Positions 35,780-45,654 are shown, counted from the stretch's first letter. The stretch: DNA of 64,000 nt from Flavobacterium sp. xlx-214 (GCF_013874595.1 NZ_CP059431.1:2728001-2792000); one strand, 5' to 3'. Numbers and translations are program-made. Notes: generated by a model not told the origin, from the sequence alone.

Positions 35780-37162
35780 TTAATCCTCTTGCTCTATAAC
35801 TGAAACCTGATGAACTTTTTGCGCATTTTTTGCGGCATATCCCATAATAAGTTGCATTAAATACTGGTTGCTTTTATAACGTATTAGGGTTTCTTTTATT
35901 TGCATGACATTGGTAACAGGTATTTCTTTAGATAAATACCCCATACCAAAAAACTGTCCGTTTTCTACCCAAACACAGCTGTATTCATTAATTGTTCTAC
36001 CCTTCTCAATAATAAAAAAAGAAGCTTTTTGCTGACTCACAAAATGAAGTGCCTCTTGAATGCTTTTGTTATGCAACTCTACTATTGGAAAATCATTCTC
36101 AACTTGATTGGTACCCAATACTGTTTCTTGTTGATATGTTGCATATTTACAAAATCGATAATCAATAGCAAACTGTTCTGCTAAATTTCGAAGCATTTCA
36201 TTACCTTCTTGTACGGAATGAAACACTTGGTCGCAACTTTGATGTTTAGCCAATTTACCCACCGTAAGGTAAAGATAACCACTACGCGCTTCATATGAAT
36301 AAAGTCCGAATTTAGGCTCAAATCTTTTTAGTGCTTTATTATGAATTGGCCATAGTTTTTGAATTTCAGAACACTCAAGCAACAATGCAAGCAATTCGTT
36401 CCCACAAACCTCAAAACTAATATGATAGATGTCTTTTAAGAATAATTGTCTTTGTTCTGTTGTTTTATTTCCGCTAAAGTGTGATGCTACTCGTTTTTTT
36501 ATATTGACTGCTTTCCCAATATAAACCACTTTATGCTCCTTGTTATAAAAGTAGTAAACCCCAGGTTTCTCAGGCAATTGTTCAAATTCTTCCATTGCTA
36601 AATTGGGAGGTAAATTTTGTTGTGGCACCCTTCTTTTTAGTAACTGATCTATTTCTTTATGGGTATCATTTTGCAATAACTTCTTTAACAAAATTAACGT
36701 TGCATCCGCATCTCCTCCTGCTCTATGATGATTTTCATGTGGTATACCTAAAGCTTTACACAATTTACCCAAGCTGTAAGTAGGCTGACCCGGAAGTATT
36801 TTTCGGGCTGCCCTCACCGTACATAATTTACGAGCAAACCAATTCAATCCAGCTTGTTGCAGTTGAAAATGAATAAAAGAATAATCGAAATTTACATTAT
36901 GAGCCACAAAAATACGGTTGTTTAATAAATCATAAATTTGATACGCTACCTCATCAAAAACAGGCGCACTACTTACCATACTGTTAGTAATACCTGTTAA
37001 AACAGTAATATTAAAAGGGATCTCTTTTTGAGGATTGATAAGTGTTTCCCATCGCTTTACAACTTTTGAACCATTGTAAATAATAATGGCTATTTCGGTA
37101 ATTGCGCTACTTTGCGCATTACCACCTGTGGTTTCAATATCTACAATTGCGTATTCTTGCAT
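35780..37162 (-). CDS. DEDDh exonuclease fused to GIY-YIG nuclease
   Basis: This 460-residue fusion has an N-terminal DnaQ-like 3'-5' exonuclease (1-165) with D8-I-E10, D93 (HNVNFDYSF), H146 and D151. The GIY-YIG domain (about 195-275) has GVYYF (201), YIGKA (214) and R224, as in UvrC and Cho. The C-terminus (290-460) has no recognised domain. This fusion is known in Bacteroidetes and other phyla and is annotated as DNA polymerase III epsilon/UvrC-like. It probably acts in DNA repair. Confidence 0.9.
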   Translation of the reverse strand: MQEYAIVDIETTGGNAQSSAITEIAIIIYNGSKVVKRWETLINPQKEIPFNITVLTGITNSMVSSAPVFDEVAYQIYDLLNNRIFVAHNVNFDYSFIHFQLQQAGLNWFARKLCTVRAARKILPGQPTYSLGKLCKALGIPHENHHRAGGDADATLILLKKLLQNDTHKEIDQLLKRRVPQQNLPPNLAMEEFEQLPEKPGVYYFYNKEHKVVYIGKAVNIKKRVASHFSGNKTTEQRQLFLKDIYHISFEVCGNELLALLLECSEIQKLWPIHNKALKRFEPKFGLYSYEARSGYLYLTVGKLAKHQSCDQVFHSVQEGNEMLRNLAEQFAIDYRFCKYATYQQETVLGTNQVENDFPIVELHNKSIQEALHFVSQQKASFFIIEKGRTINEYSCVWVENGQFFGMGYLSKEIPVTNVMQIKETLIRYKSNQYLMQLIMGYAAKNAQKVHQVSVIEQED

Positions 37163-37413
37163 TAGGTTAAAGTTGATTTGCTAAAATTACGGATTTTTAA
37201 TTAAGGTTGTAAGTTGTATTTTATCCTTTCAGAGGTTAGCTGGACTTGAGAACTGTTAGTGCTGTAATCTTCTCTTTATTATTTTTTATTGGTTTTAATG
37301 ATTTATTCTTATCCTATTTCTTTTTATTAATTTAGCTCACAATTAGGTACACGGAGTAAAAGGTATCATCATTTTTTTGTTAGAAGTACTTTCGCATAAT
37401 AGTTTTAAATAGA

Positions 37414-38217
37414 ATGTTTCATATTAATTTTTATAAACCTAAAAACAATATTTTAGCCAAATACATAGAGGGGTACTATTTTATTTCTGAAAATAAAGAT
37501 GTAAAAAACACTGTGTACTGGACTTACCCCAATAATTTTGTAGTTTTAACTTGTAATAAAAACATAGATGTAAAAATAGATGACCATAAAATTTATATAC
37601 AAACTTCGGGCTTTCATAATATCTTAACTAGTATTGTACCTAAATATACAAAACCAATTCAAATAAATTATAAAGAATTGGTAGATGAAGTAACGATTTA
37701 TTTTAAGCCTTTAGGTATCAATCATTTTACATCAAATACATCTCAACTATTTTCTAAAAATATAAATGTCGACTTTAATTTATTTCCTGATTTTGAAGAT
37801 AAAATGAATGAAGTTTTTCATTTAAGCTTGGAAGAAAAGATCATAGTTCTTGAAGATTATTTACTTTCAAAACTTCAAAAGAGAGACTTTCATTTGTTAG
37901 AAGATATAATTGCTTCTATAGAAAATAATATCCCTATTCAAGAAATAGCAGATTATCATCGTATAAGCAGACAATATTTAAACAGAATTTTCAAAAAAAA
38001 AGTTGGTAAATCGATTTCCGAGTATCGTAAGATTCATCGATTTCGTGAATCAATCGCTCAGTATAAAAATAGTAAAAACTTCACAGAGCTATCTCATGAT
38101 AATTATTATGATCAAGCACATTTTACGAGAATTTTCAAGGAACTGACCGAAATAAAGCCCAATACATTTTTTAAAAATGTAGAAACAGAAAATAAAAACA
38201 TTTGGCTGTTTATTTAA
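37414..38217 (+). CDS. AraC family transcriptional regulator
   Basis: This 267-residue protein has an N-terminal sensor region (DUF6597-like start NILAKYIEGYYFISENKD). The C-terminal HTH has IQEIADYHRISRQYLNRIFK and FTELSHDNYYDQAHFTRIFK, then LTEIKPNTFF. The next genes (DoxX-like) read in the same direction 90 bp downstream and may be targets. Confidence 0.85.
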   Translation: MFHINFYKPKNNILAKYIEGYYFISENKDVKNTVYWTYPNNFVVLTCNKNIDVKIDDHKIYIQTSGFHNILTSIVPKYTKPIQINYKELVDEVTIYFKPLGINHFTSNTSQLFSKNINVDFNLFPDFEDKMNEVFHLSLEEKIIVLEDYLLSKLQKRDFHLLEDIIASIENNIPIQEIADYHRISRQYLNRIFKKKVGKSISEYRKIHRFRESIAQYKNSKNFTELSHDNYYDQAHFTRIFKELTEIKPNTFFKNVETENKNIWLFI

Positions 38218-38307
38218 TTGGTTTCCATTTATACAATTTTATAATTTATTAACTTTTTAAATTTACCAGAAAATAAAAATATAATTAAAAACAACATTTT
38301 TACCCAA

Positions 38308-39147
38308 ATGAACTGGAAAAAAATTCACTTATTACTTTTTACTTTCTGTAGATATTTTCTTGCAACAATTATTATTTTATATGCTTTTGCTAAAATATTT
38401 GAAACACAATTTACTTCGCAACCTAGTATTTATGACAAACCAATAGGCTCTTTAACAGGTTTTCAGCTTACTTGGTATTATTATGGATATTCTTATTGGT
38501 ATGGATTCATCATTGCTATAACTCAAATAACAAGTGGATTATTGTTGTTTTTCAGAAAAACAACAAGACTAGGAATTACAATCTATTTAACGTTTATGAT
38601 TAATATCCTCCTAATGGATTTTGCATATGATATAGAAGATGCTAAAGGAATGGCAGTAACATTAACATTAATGGCATTATTTGTATTTCTTTCTGATTAT
38701 AAAGCATTTTTTAAATATTTTGTACAAGAACCGCTTGTTTTCAATCAAGAAAGCACTCCTAATTGGTTTAAAAAAATAAGTAAAATTAAATATATTCTCA
38801 TTCCATTAATTCTGATAGGAATTCCTACAGTAGTTCTCACTTTAAAAAATAAATACATGGAAAAAAACCAGTTTTATGGAAAGTGGATAAATGAAAAAAA
38901 TAATGATAAATTATATTTCGAAGCTCTTAAAACCTTTCAAGTTGTTAAGAAAAATGAGAATAATGCTTATATAAAAGGAACATATGCTTTTACAAAAGAT
39001 AGTATTTTCTTATATTTCAATAATGAAGTTACTAATGATCAACAAAATCAAGTTTATTTAAAAGGTAAATATATAATTAAAGACAGTGTAATGACTATTA
39101 GCACAAAACAATCAGAAGTAATGCTTAAACAAATTAGAAACTATTAA
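38308..39147 (+). CDS. DoxX-like four-helix membrane protein with C-terminal extension
   Basis: This 279-residue protein has four TM helices (about residues 10-130) with a DoxX-like pattern. A further TM (about 155-175, ILIPLILIGIPTVVLTL) precedes a soluble tail of 100 residues (FYGKWINEKNNDKLYF, GTYAFTKDSIFLYF). The tail looks like a small beta-barrel of lipocalin type, probably extracytoplasmic. The tail assignment is inference. It is related in layout to the gene at 40291. Confidence 0.75.
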   Translation: MNWKKIHLLLFTFCRYFLATIIILYAFAKIFETQFTSQPSIYDKPIGSLTGFQLTWYYYGYSYWYGFIIAITQITSGLLLFFRKTTRLGITIYLTFMINILLMDFAYDIEDAKGMAVTLTLMALFVFLSDYKAFFKYFVQEPLVFNQESTPNWFKKISKIKYILIPLILIGIPTVVLTLKNKYMEKNQFYGKWINEKNNDKLYFEALKTFQVVKKNENNAYIKGTYAFTKDSIFLYFNNEVTNDQQNQVYLKGKYIIKDSVMTISTKQSEVMLKQIRNY

Positions 39148-39231
39148 ACATTTTTAAATATTACATTTACTTTGTACTATTCGTTTTAATTATGTAAGTA
39201 ACTTTACAAAGCTCCTAAACATTTTGCTTAA

Positions 39232-39462
39232 ATGAAAAAAGGAAATTTATTTTATTTATCAGGAATACTACTTCTTGCCTTAGGAAGCATTAGTTTTTAT
39301 GTGTTTTTAATTTATTGGCTTTTTGCAATTCTTGTATTATCTGGAATTACGCTTATTGCTATATCAGATAAAAAAATAGGAATCAAAATAATAACAATAT
39401 TGTTGATACCTGTCATAGCTGTTTTTTTATTCATTACATCATTGTTTGCATTTAGTAACTAA
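39232..39462 (+). CDS. Small membrane protein
   Basis: This 76-residue protein is almost all hydrophobic, with about three TM helices and a DKKIGIK loop. The family is not recognised. The lipoprotein gene follows 13 bp later, likely on the same transcript. Confidence 0.6.
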   Translation: MKKGNLFYLSGILLLALGSISFYVFLIYWLFAILVLSGITLIAISDKKIGIKIITILLIPVIAVFLFITSLFAFSN

Positions 39463-39475
39463 GGATTTTTAATTT

Positions 39476-40234
39476 ATGAGGAATATTATTCTACTTATTT
39501 TAGTAACATGCTTTTCTTTACAATCCTGCCAAAACGGATCCGAAAAGAAAACAACAGAAACAAAACTAATCACAAACAGCAATAAAAAAGATAGTTTACA
39601 AGTTGATACCCCTATTGAAAGTAAGGATACGTTGAAAATCAAATATTCAGAACATAAAAATCTTCTTGATATTTTGACAAAACTACCAGAACATACAATG
39701 GGAAGTTGGAAATGGAGCGAGAGCGAACGAATTCAATTTGTAAAATTTATACAAGAAAATGATTTTACTTTTAGTGCATCTCCATCCTTTTTAAAATTTT
39801 CTTTAATTGGAGCTAATTCTATAGGGATACAAGTTGTAGACGGATATTGGACCTTAGCTATCTATAAAATAAAACCAACTAATTATATTGTTGTAACAGA
39901 TGATATGGTAGGAGATGGCAATGATATACATGCATTTGAATATAAAGACGGAAAATTAATTGAAATGGATTATACACATTTGTTTGATGACATGTTTCTT
40001 TCACACTTGTTGATTTATAATAAAGAAGATTGCGAAGATTTATTGGAAGACAACCTGATTGGATTTGAATACGATTTTACGCATACCACCAATTTAACCA
40101 TCAGCAACCCTCATTATTTAAAAGAAAACGAACATCAAAACTGTTTAAAAGGAAATACACTGAATTACAAATTCAACCCACTTACTAAAAAATTTGATTT
40201 AAAAGCAATTACTTGGAAAAAAGCAGAACAATAA
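39476..40234 (+). CDS. Hypothetical lipoprotein
   Basis: This 252-residue protein has a lipobox ending at Cys18 (SLQSC) followed by a charged linker (QNGSEKKTTETK). The mature part is soluble with no recognised family. The acidic patch EDCEDLLEDN is notable. It is likely anchored to a periplasmic membrane face. Confidence 0.75.
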   Translation: MRNIILLILVTCFSLQSCQNGSEKKTTETKLITNSNKKDSLQVDTPIESKDTLKIKYSEHKNLLDILTKLPEHTMGSWKWSESERIQFVKFIQENDFTFSASPSFLKFSLIGANSIGIQVVDGYWTLAIYKIKPTNYIVVTDDMVGDGNDIHAFEYKDGKLIEMDYTHLFDDMFLSHLLIYNKEDCEDLLEDNLIGFEYDFTHTTNLTISNPHYLKENEHQNCLKGNTLNYKFNPLTKKFDLKAITWKKAEQ

Positions 40235-40290
40235 AAAACAACCTAAAAATTCATTATCACTTTTGTAAGCTATCATTTTAGAACAACATT

Positions 40291-40797
40291 ATGTCATTAA
40301 AAGAAAAATTTGAGTATACAATCAAATGGATTATCATCTTTATTGTATCCGGCTCAATGATCATCTACGGAATTGCAAAACCATTTCAATTTGCAGGCTT
40401 CACTACCTCAGCCAATTTAAATATTTCTGAAGGACATAAAGTTATGTGGACTTTTTATTCGTATTCTTTAACCTATCCCATTATAATTGGCATTTTTGAA
40501 ATATTAGGAGGTATATTCATTTTATTTAACAAGAGTCGAATTTTTGGTTGCCTATTACTAACCATCATCCTTTCAAACATAATTATCCAAGATTACATTT
40601 ATGAAATTGTAGCTTTAAAATCGGCTATCTTTTATCAGGTTTTAGTATTGATTCTATTTTTATATGACAGAGAAAAGCTAATAAAAATTACATCATTGTT
40701 GTTTAGTTCTACAAAACACCCCAAAAATATATTATTCTTACTTATTGCTTTATTAATTGCACTTGTTCTTAAATATTTTGAAACAAAAATATTATAG
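40291..40797 (+). CDS. DoxX-like four-helix membrane protein
   Basis: This 168-residue protein has four TM helices (WIIIFIVSGSMIIYGIAKPF; YPIIIGIFEILGGIFILFNK; LLLTIILSNIIIQDYIYEIV; IFYQVLVLILFLYD) plus a hydrophobic tail. It parallels the membrane part of the 38308 gene, including FLIL/IIYGIAK and the WTFYSYS/WYYYGYS element. Confidence 0.75.
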   Translation: MSLKEKFEYTIKWIIIFIVSGSMIIYGIAKPFQFAGFTTSANLNISEGHKVMWTFYSYSLTYPIIIGIFEILGGIFILFNKSRIFGCLLLTIILSNIIIQDYIYEIVALKSAIFYQVLVLILFLYDREKLIKITSLLFSSTKHPKNILFLLIALLIALVLKYFETKIL

Positions 40798-40866
40798 GCA
40801 GAAAGTAAAATAGCAGTATTCTTATTAAGAAAATTGCTTTAGACACTTAAAAAAAGAATAAAAATC

Positions 40867-41379
40867 ATGGCTGTACCACAAACCAAAGAAGAATTGCAAA
40901 AAGCTATAACTATAAATTTTGAAAAATTACAAAATGAATTGATGAACATTCCTGAAGAACTTACTACTATTGAGGAATTAGAAGGACATTCTAAAGGAAC
41001 TTTGATGAGCATTAACAATCTTTTGGCTTATCTTATTGGTTGGGGAGCATTGGTTTTAAAATGGAGCAAGAAAAAAGACAATAATGAACTTGTTGATTTT
41101 CCTGAAACAAATTATAAATGGAATGAACTTGGAAAACTTGCTCAGAAATTTTATAAAGATTACAAAAACGATGATTTTACAATTTTAAAGAAGAAATTGG
41201 AAAAAACCGTACAGCAAATTTTAGAACTTATAGAAAACAAATCAAATGAAGAATTATATGAAACCAATTGGTATGAAAAATGGACGCTTGGAAGAATGAT
41301 ACAATTTAACACTTCTTCACCCTACACAAACGCAAGAGGAAGAATTCGCAAATGGAAAAAGCAGCGAAACTTAAAGTAA
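40867..41379 (+). CDS. ClbS/DfsB family four-helix-bundle protein
   Basis: This 170-residue protein matches ClbS/DfsB (DUF1706): AVPQTKEELQKAI, NLLAYLIGWGALVLKW, and GRMIQFNTSSPYTNARGRIR with KWKK at the end. ClbS opens the colibactin cyclopropane as self-resistance; most members have no known substrate. Confidence 0.88.
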   Translation: MAVPQTKEELQKAITINFEKLQNELMNIPEELTTIEELEGHSKGTLMSINNLLAYLIGWGALVLKWSKKKDNNELVDFPETNYKWNELGKLAQKFYKDYKNDDFTILKKKLEKTVQQILELIENKSNEELYETNWYEKWTLGRMIQFNTSSPYTNARGRIRKWKKQRNLK

Positions 41380-41666
41380 AGTATCTTTTTTACATCTATT
41401 AGTGAAGCTAAATTTTATGAATGTTTATAAAATTCCTGGGATAAAATCTATTGATTTAAAGAAAATAAAAAGACTTGAAGAAGAAAATATATGTATACAG
41501 ATTTTGCTTACTAATAGATATGACTAAGTGCATTATCGAAAAAAAAACATTAAGGATTTGAGATAAAAGAAGCTTCTTTCAAAAAGCTTTAACCCTTTCT
41601 AATATGGCAAGTAAAACCTAGTTTGACAGATCGATCAATAAATGATTCTAGTCTTATTAACATCAA
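41380..41666. other. Intergenic region with a 36-codon frame
   Basis: One plus-strand frame, ATG 41417 to TAA 41525-41527, reads MNVYKIPGIKSIDLKKIKRL, slightly like a helix-hairpin-helix start. It is probably a gene remnant or chance. Nothing else is seen. Confidence 0.3.
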
Positions 41667-41697
41667 AAAAGGCATTTCTAAAAAAGAAACGCCTTTT
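41667..41697. terminator. Terminator of the ABC-F gene
   Basis: AAAAGGC and GCCTTTT, with TTTCT/AGAAA inside, form a hairpin 2 bp beyond the stop at 41699. A- and T-runs on both sides allow use in both directions. Confidence 0.75.
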
Positions 41698-41698
41698 G

Positions 41699-43330
41699 TT
41701 ATTTTTCAATCTCTTTTAAAGATTCCATTTTTTTATGAGCTAAAAATCCTTTTATATCTTCAAAATGTTCTTTTACTCTTTTATTTCCAAACTCAAAAAC
41801 CTTTTCTGCTAAACCATCTAAGAAATCACGATCATGCGAAACTAAAATTACTGTTCCTTCAAATTCATTCAAGGCATCTTTAATAATATCTTTAGTTTTC
41901 ATATCTAAATGGTTGGTAGGCTCATCTAGAATTAAGACATTATAAGGTTCTAGTAGTAATTTTATTAATGCTAAACGAGTTTTCTCTCCTCCTGATAAAA
42001 CCTTAACTTTTTTATCGATATCTTCTCCAGAAAACATAAAAGCCCCTAGAATATTCTTTATTTGTGTACGAATATCGCCTTCTGCAATACGATCAATTGT
42101 TTCAAAAATAGTACTATTTTCATCTAATAAAGAAGCTTGATTTTGAGCAAAATATCCAATTTTAGCATTATGACCAATTTCCAACTTACCATTAAAATCA
42201 ATTTCGTTCATAATAGCTTTGATCATGGTAGATTTACCCTCACCGTTTTTCCCTACCAAAGCCACTTTTTGTCCACGCTCAATAACCATATTGGCATCTT
42301 TAAAAACAACATGATCAGCATACGACTTAGACAAGTCTTCTACCACAACTGGATATTGACCTGAACGAGCAGCTGCTGGAAATTTTAAGCGCAATGCAGA
42401 TGTATCGACTTCATCAACCTCAATCAAAACTAATTTTTCTAACATACGAACACGCGACTGCACTTGCTCTGTTTTAGAAAAAGTACCTCTAAAACGTTCT
42501 ATAAAAGCTTTGTTTTCTGCAATAAATTTTTGTTGTTCTTCGTACGCTTTTTGCTGATGTATTCTTCTGTCTTTACGTAATTCTAAATAATCGGAATATT
42601 TTGCTTTATAATCATAAATGCGCCCCATGGTAACTTCAATGGTTCTATTAGTGATATTATCAACAAAAGCACGATCGTGAGAAATAACCATTACAGCCTT
42701 AGCTGAATTAACTAAAAAATCTTCTAACCACTGAATAGATTCGATATCTAAGTGGTTGGTAGGCTCATCTAATAAAATTAAATCGGGTTTTAACAAAAGA
42801 ATTTTCGCCAATTCTATACGCATACGCCATCCTCCTGAAAACTCTGAAGTAGGTCTGTCTAAATCTTCCTGAGAAAAGCCCATTCCTTTTAAAACCTTTT
42901 CAACTTCGGCTTCATAATTAACTTCTTCTATAGAATAAAACTTCTCACTTAATTCTGAAACACGTTCAATTAATTTCATGTAATCATCACTTTCATAATC
43001 AGTTCTAACCGTTAATTGCTCATTTATTTCATCAATTTCTTTCTTCATAGAAAAAACTTCAGAAAATGCTTTAGCAGCTTCATCTCTCACAGTACTATTA
43101 TCTTGAGTAAGTAAATGTTGTGGCAAATAGGCAATTACAGCATCTTTAGGAGCAGCAACAGTACCTAAAGAAGGTTTGTTTATACCTGCAACTATTTTTA
43201 AAAGAGTAGATTTACCAGCACCGTTTTTACCCATCAATGCTATTTTATCATTTTCATTGATAGCAAATGTTACTCCACTAAAAAGGGTTGTTGCCCCAAA
43301 CTGTACTGCTACATCATTAATTGTGATCAT
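41699..43330 (-). CDS. ABC-F family ATPase
   Basis: This 543-residue protein has two ABC ATPase domains and no membrane part. It has Walker A GKNGAGKST (34-42) and GKNGEGKST, signatures FSGGWRMR and LSGGEKTR, and two LDEPTNHLD motifs. A linker (IHQQKAYEEQQKFIAENK) lies between them. ABC-F proteins act on ribosomes; this one resembles the YbiT/YkpA housekeeping group. Resistance is not implied. Confidence 0.92.
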   Translation of the reverse strand: MITINDVAVQFGATTLFSGVTFAINENDKIALMGKNGAGKSTLLKIVAGINKPSLGTVAAPKDAVIAYLPQHLLTQDNSTVRDEAAKAFSEVFSMKKEIDEINEQLTVRTDYESDDYMKLIERVSELSEKFYSIEEVNYEAEVEKVLKGMGFSQEDLDRPTSEFSGGWRMRIELAKILLLKPDLILLDEPTNHLDIESIQWLEDFLVNSAKAVMVISHDRAFVDNITNRTIEVTMGRIYDYKAKYSDYLELRKDRRIHQQKAYEEQQKFIAENKAFIERFRGTFSKTEQVQSRVRMLEKLVLIEVDEVDTSALRLKFPAAARSGQYPVVVEDLSKSYADHVVFKDANMVIERGQKVALVGKNGEGKSTMIKAIMNEIDFNGKLEIGHNAKIGYFAQNQASLLDENSTIFETIDRIAEGDIRTQIKNILGAFMFSGEDIDKKVKVLSGGEKTRLALIKLLLEPYNVLILDEPTNHLDMKTKDIIKDALNEFEGTVILVSHDRDFLDGLAEKVFEFGNKRVKEHFEDIKGFLAHKKMESLKEIEK

Positions 43331-43346
43331 AAAAAGGAAATTTGTG

Positions 43347-43354
43347 CAAATATA
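43347..43354 (-). promoter_or_regulatory. -7 promoter element of the ABC-F gene
   Basis: TATATTTG on the minus strand (CAAATATA on plus) matches TAnnTTTG, 17 bp before the ATG. Confidence 0.5.
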
Positions 43355-43426
43355 ATTTATTGTATTTATTTAATTGCATGGAGAAGAAAATATATAAAGT
43401 AGAAAACAAGCAATAAATTAATTGCG

Positions 43427-43434
43427 TATCTTTG
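43427..43434 (+). promoter_or_regulatory. -7 promoter element of lipA
   Basis: TATCTTTG matches TAnnTTTG exactly, 25 bp before the lipA ATG. No clear -33 TTG. Confidence 0.55.
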
Positions 43435-43458
43435 CTATTCAGTTTAGAGAACTAATTT

Positions 43459-44331
43459 ATGGAATCGGTTTTAGATACAACAAAACCCGTTACTGGTAAG
43501 CCTAAATGGTTACGTGTAAAATTACCAACTGGAAAAAAATATACCGAATTAAGAGGTTTGGTAGATAAATACAAGCTTCATACAATATGTACATCTGGAA
43601 GTTGTCCTAACATGGGTGAATGTTGGGGAGAAGGTACTGCTACTTTCATGATTTTAGGTAACATATGTACACGTTCTTGTGGTTTTTGCGGGGTAAAAAC
43701 AGGCAGACCCGAAACAGTTGATTGGGATGAACCTGAAAAAGTTGCTCGTTCAATTAAATTAATGAACATCAAACACGCGGTTCTTACATCGGTAGATCGT
43801 GATGATTTAAAAGATGGTGGCTCAATTATTTGGGCAGAAACCATTAAAGCGGTTCGCAGAATGAGTCCGGGCACTACAATGGAAACATTAATTCCCGATT
43901 TTCAAGGTATCGAAAGAAATATTGATCGTATTTTAGAAGTTGCTCCAGAAGTAATTTCGCATAATATGGAAACCGTACGTAGATTAACGCGTGAAGTTCG
44001 TATTCAAGCAAAATATGATCGTAGTTTAGAAGTTTTACGTTACTTAAAAGCAAACGGAGCTAAAAGAACAAAATCAGGAATTATGCTTGGTTTAGGAGAA
44101 ACAGAAGAAGAAGTTATTCAAACAATGAAAGACTTAAGAGCTGTTGATTTAGATGTTTTAACCATTGGTCAGTACTTACAACCAAGTAAAAAACACTTAC
44201 CTGTAAAAGAGTTTATTACGCCTGAACAATTCAAAAAATATGAAGAAATTGGTTTAGAAATGGGCTTCCGTCATGTAGAAAGTGGCGCTTTGGTACGCTC
44301 ATCTTACAAAGCACAAAAACATATTTTATAA
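43459..44331 (+). CDS. lipA: Lipoyl synthase
   Basis: This 290-residue radical SAM enzyme inserts two sulfurs into octanoyl groups on lipoyl domains. The auxiliary cluster Cys are C44-x4-C49-x5-C55 ([12 protein letters not shown]), and the radical SAM Cys are C70-x3-C74-x2-C77 (CTRSCGFC). It has the C-terminal RSSY motif (ALVRSSYKA). Full length for the family. It is probably needed for the pyruvate and oxoglutarate dehydrogenases. Confidence 0.97.
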   Translation: MESVLDTTKPVTGKPKWLRVKLPTGKKYTELRGLVDKYKLHTICTSGSCPNMGECWGEGTATFMILGNICTRSCGFCGVKTGRPETVDWDEPEKVARSIKLMNIKHAVLTSVDRDDLKDGGSIIWAETIKAVRRMSPGTTMETLIPDFQGIERNIDRILEVAPEVISHNMETVRRLTREVRIQAKYDRSLEVLRYLKANGAKRTKSGIMLGLGETEEEVIQTMKDLRAVDLDVLTIGQYLQPSKKHLPVKEFITPEQFKKYEEIGLEMGFRHVESGALVRSSYKAQKHIL

Positions 44332-44411
44332 GTAAAAAATTTAAATTATAGAAAGTAAAATTCAGTTCGAGTTATGTCGAGAACTTTTAATCATTCAAAA
44401 ATACTTATACT

Positions 44412-44621
44412 ATGAAAACAAAGCACACTTTAATTATTTTATTAATAGGCTTTATTATAATTTTAATTGGAGCTGTCTTAAAGATTATTCATTTAGAAAT
44501 TGGCCCTTTAAATGGAAATAGCGGTTTAACAGTAGGTATATTTGTTGAAGTTATTGGAGGAGTTTTACTTTTATTTAAATTGATTACTGCTAAAAAATCA
44601 AATGATTTTTTAAACTCTTAA
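44412..44621 (+). CDS. Small two-helix membrane protein, GldL-N-like
   Basis: This 69-residue protein has two TM helices. The pattern IGAVLKIIHLEIGPLNG then GLTVGIFVEVIGG resembles the N-terminal membrane domain of GldL (T9SS/gliding motor), but it is free-standing and lacks the GldL tail. The similarity is by eye. Confidence 0.6.
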   Translation: MKTKHTLIILLIGFIIILIGAVLKIIHLEIGPLNGNSGLTVGIFVEVIGGVLLLFKLITAKKSNDFLNS

Positions 44622-44634
44622 AACAACAGGAATT

Positions 44635-45654
44635 TTGAAACCTGAACAAAAATTAAAAATCGCTATAAACGGATTTGGTCGTATTGGTCGAAATCTATTC
44701 CGTTTGTTATTAAACCACCCTCAAATAGAAGTTGTTGCCATCAATGATTTAGCTGATACAGCAACTATGGCTCATTTACTAAAATACGATAGCGTACATG
44801 GAAAGTTAAACGCAACTGTTTCGCATGATGAATCGCATTTAATTGTTAACAACCAAAAAATAGCTTTTCTTCACGAAAAAGACATCACTCAACTAAATTG
44901 GCAACCTTTTCATTTAGATTTTGTAATTGAAGCTACTGGAAAACACAAAACAAAAGCATTGTTGCAACATCATATTACGAATGGCGCAAAACGAGTTATT
45001 TTATCGGTTCCGCCAGAAGATAATGAAATTAAAACGGTTGTTTTAGGTGTGAACGAATCTATTTTAGATGGTACTGAACTTATTGTTTCTAATGCCAGTT
45101 GTACTACAAATAATGCTGCACCCATGATTAAAGTTATCAAAGAATTATGTGGTTTAGATAAAGCATTTATTACAACTGTACACTCTTACACAACAGATCA
45201 AAGTTTGCATGATCAACCTCATAAAGATTTACGTAGAGCAAGAGCCGCAGCACAATCCATAATCCCTACAACTACAGGCGCAGCAAAAGCCTTAACAAAA
45301 ATATTTCCTGAATACGATGGCAAGCTAGGTGGTGGAGGTATTCGCGTACCTGTTCCCGATGGTTCTTTAACCGATATTACCTGTTACGTGGATAGAGATG
45401 TTACCATAGAAGAAATTAATGAAGCTTTTAAACAAGCATCAGAAAAAGAGTTAAAAGGAATTCTAGAATATACAGAAGATCCTATAGTTTCTGTAGATGT
45501 TCTTGGCAACACACATTCTTGCTTGTTTGATGCACAATTAACTGCTGTAATTGGACAAATGGTTAAAATTGTAGGTTGGTATGATAACGAAATTGGTTAC
45601 TCATCAAGGTTAATCGATCTTATTATGTTTTTAGATAATCAGGATCATAATTAA
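44635..45654 (+). CDS. gap: Glyceraldehyde-3-phosphate dehydrogenase, type I
   Basis: This 339-residue NAD-dependent enzyme has the N-terminal INGFGRIGRN (NAD binding). Catalytic Cys156 is in SNASCTTNNAAP, and the His partner is H183 (TTVHSYTTDQ). It catalyses the oxidative phosphorylation of glyceraldehyde-3-phosphate in glycolysis. The frame has no ATG at the front; it begins at TTG 44635 (TTGAAACCTGAACAA), a rare but allowed start, 13 bp after the previous stop. Confidence 0.93.
   Translation: MKPEQKLKIAINGFGRIGRNLFRLLLNHPQIEVVAINDLADTATMAHLLKYDSVHGKLNATVSHDESHLIVNNQKIAFLHEKDITQLNWQPFHLDFVIEATGKHKTKALLQHHITNGAKRVILSVPPEDNEIKTVVLGVNESILDGTELIVSNASCTTNNAAPMIKVIKELCGLDKAFITTVHSYTTDQSLHDQPHKDLRRARAAAQSIIPTTTGAAKALTKIFPEYDGKLGGGGIRVPVPDGSLTDITCYVDRDVTIEEINEAFKQASEKELKGILEYTEDPIVSVDVLGNTHSCLFDAQLTAVIGQMVKIVGWYDNEIGYSSRLIDLIMFLDNQDHN

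Noticed and set aside
41417..41527. 36-codon frame resembling a helix-hairpin-helix start
   Set aside because: Too short, and no family match can be stated; kept only as a note in the intergenic entry.
44340..44395. Inverted GTTC/GAAC element after lipA
   Set aside because: The arms pair over only 5 bp, so a terminator or repeat cannot be supported.
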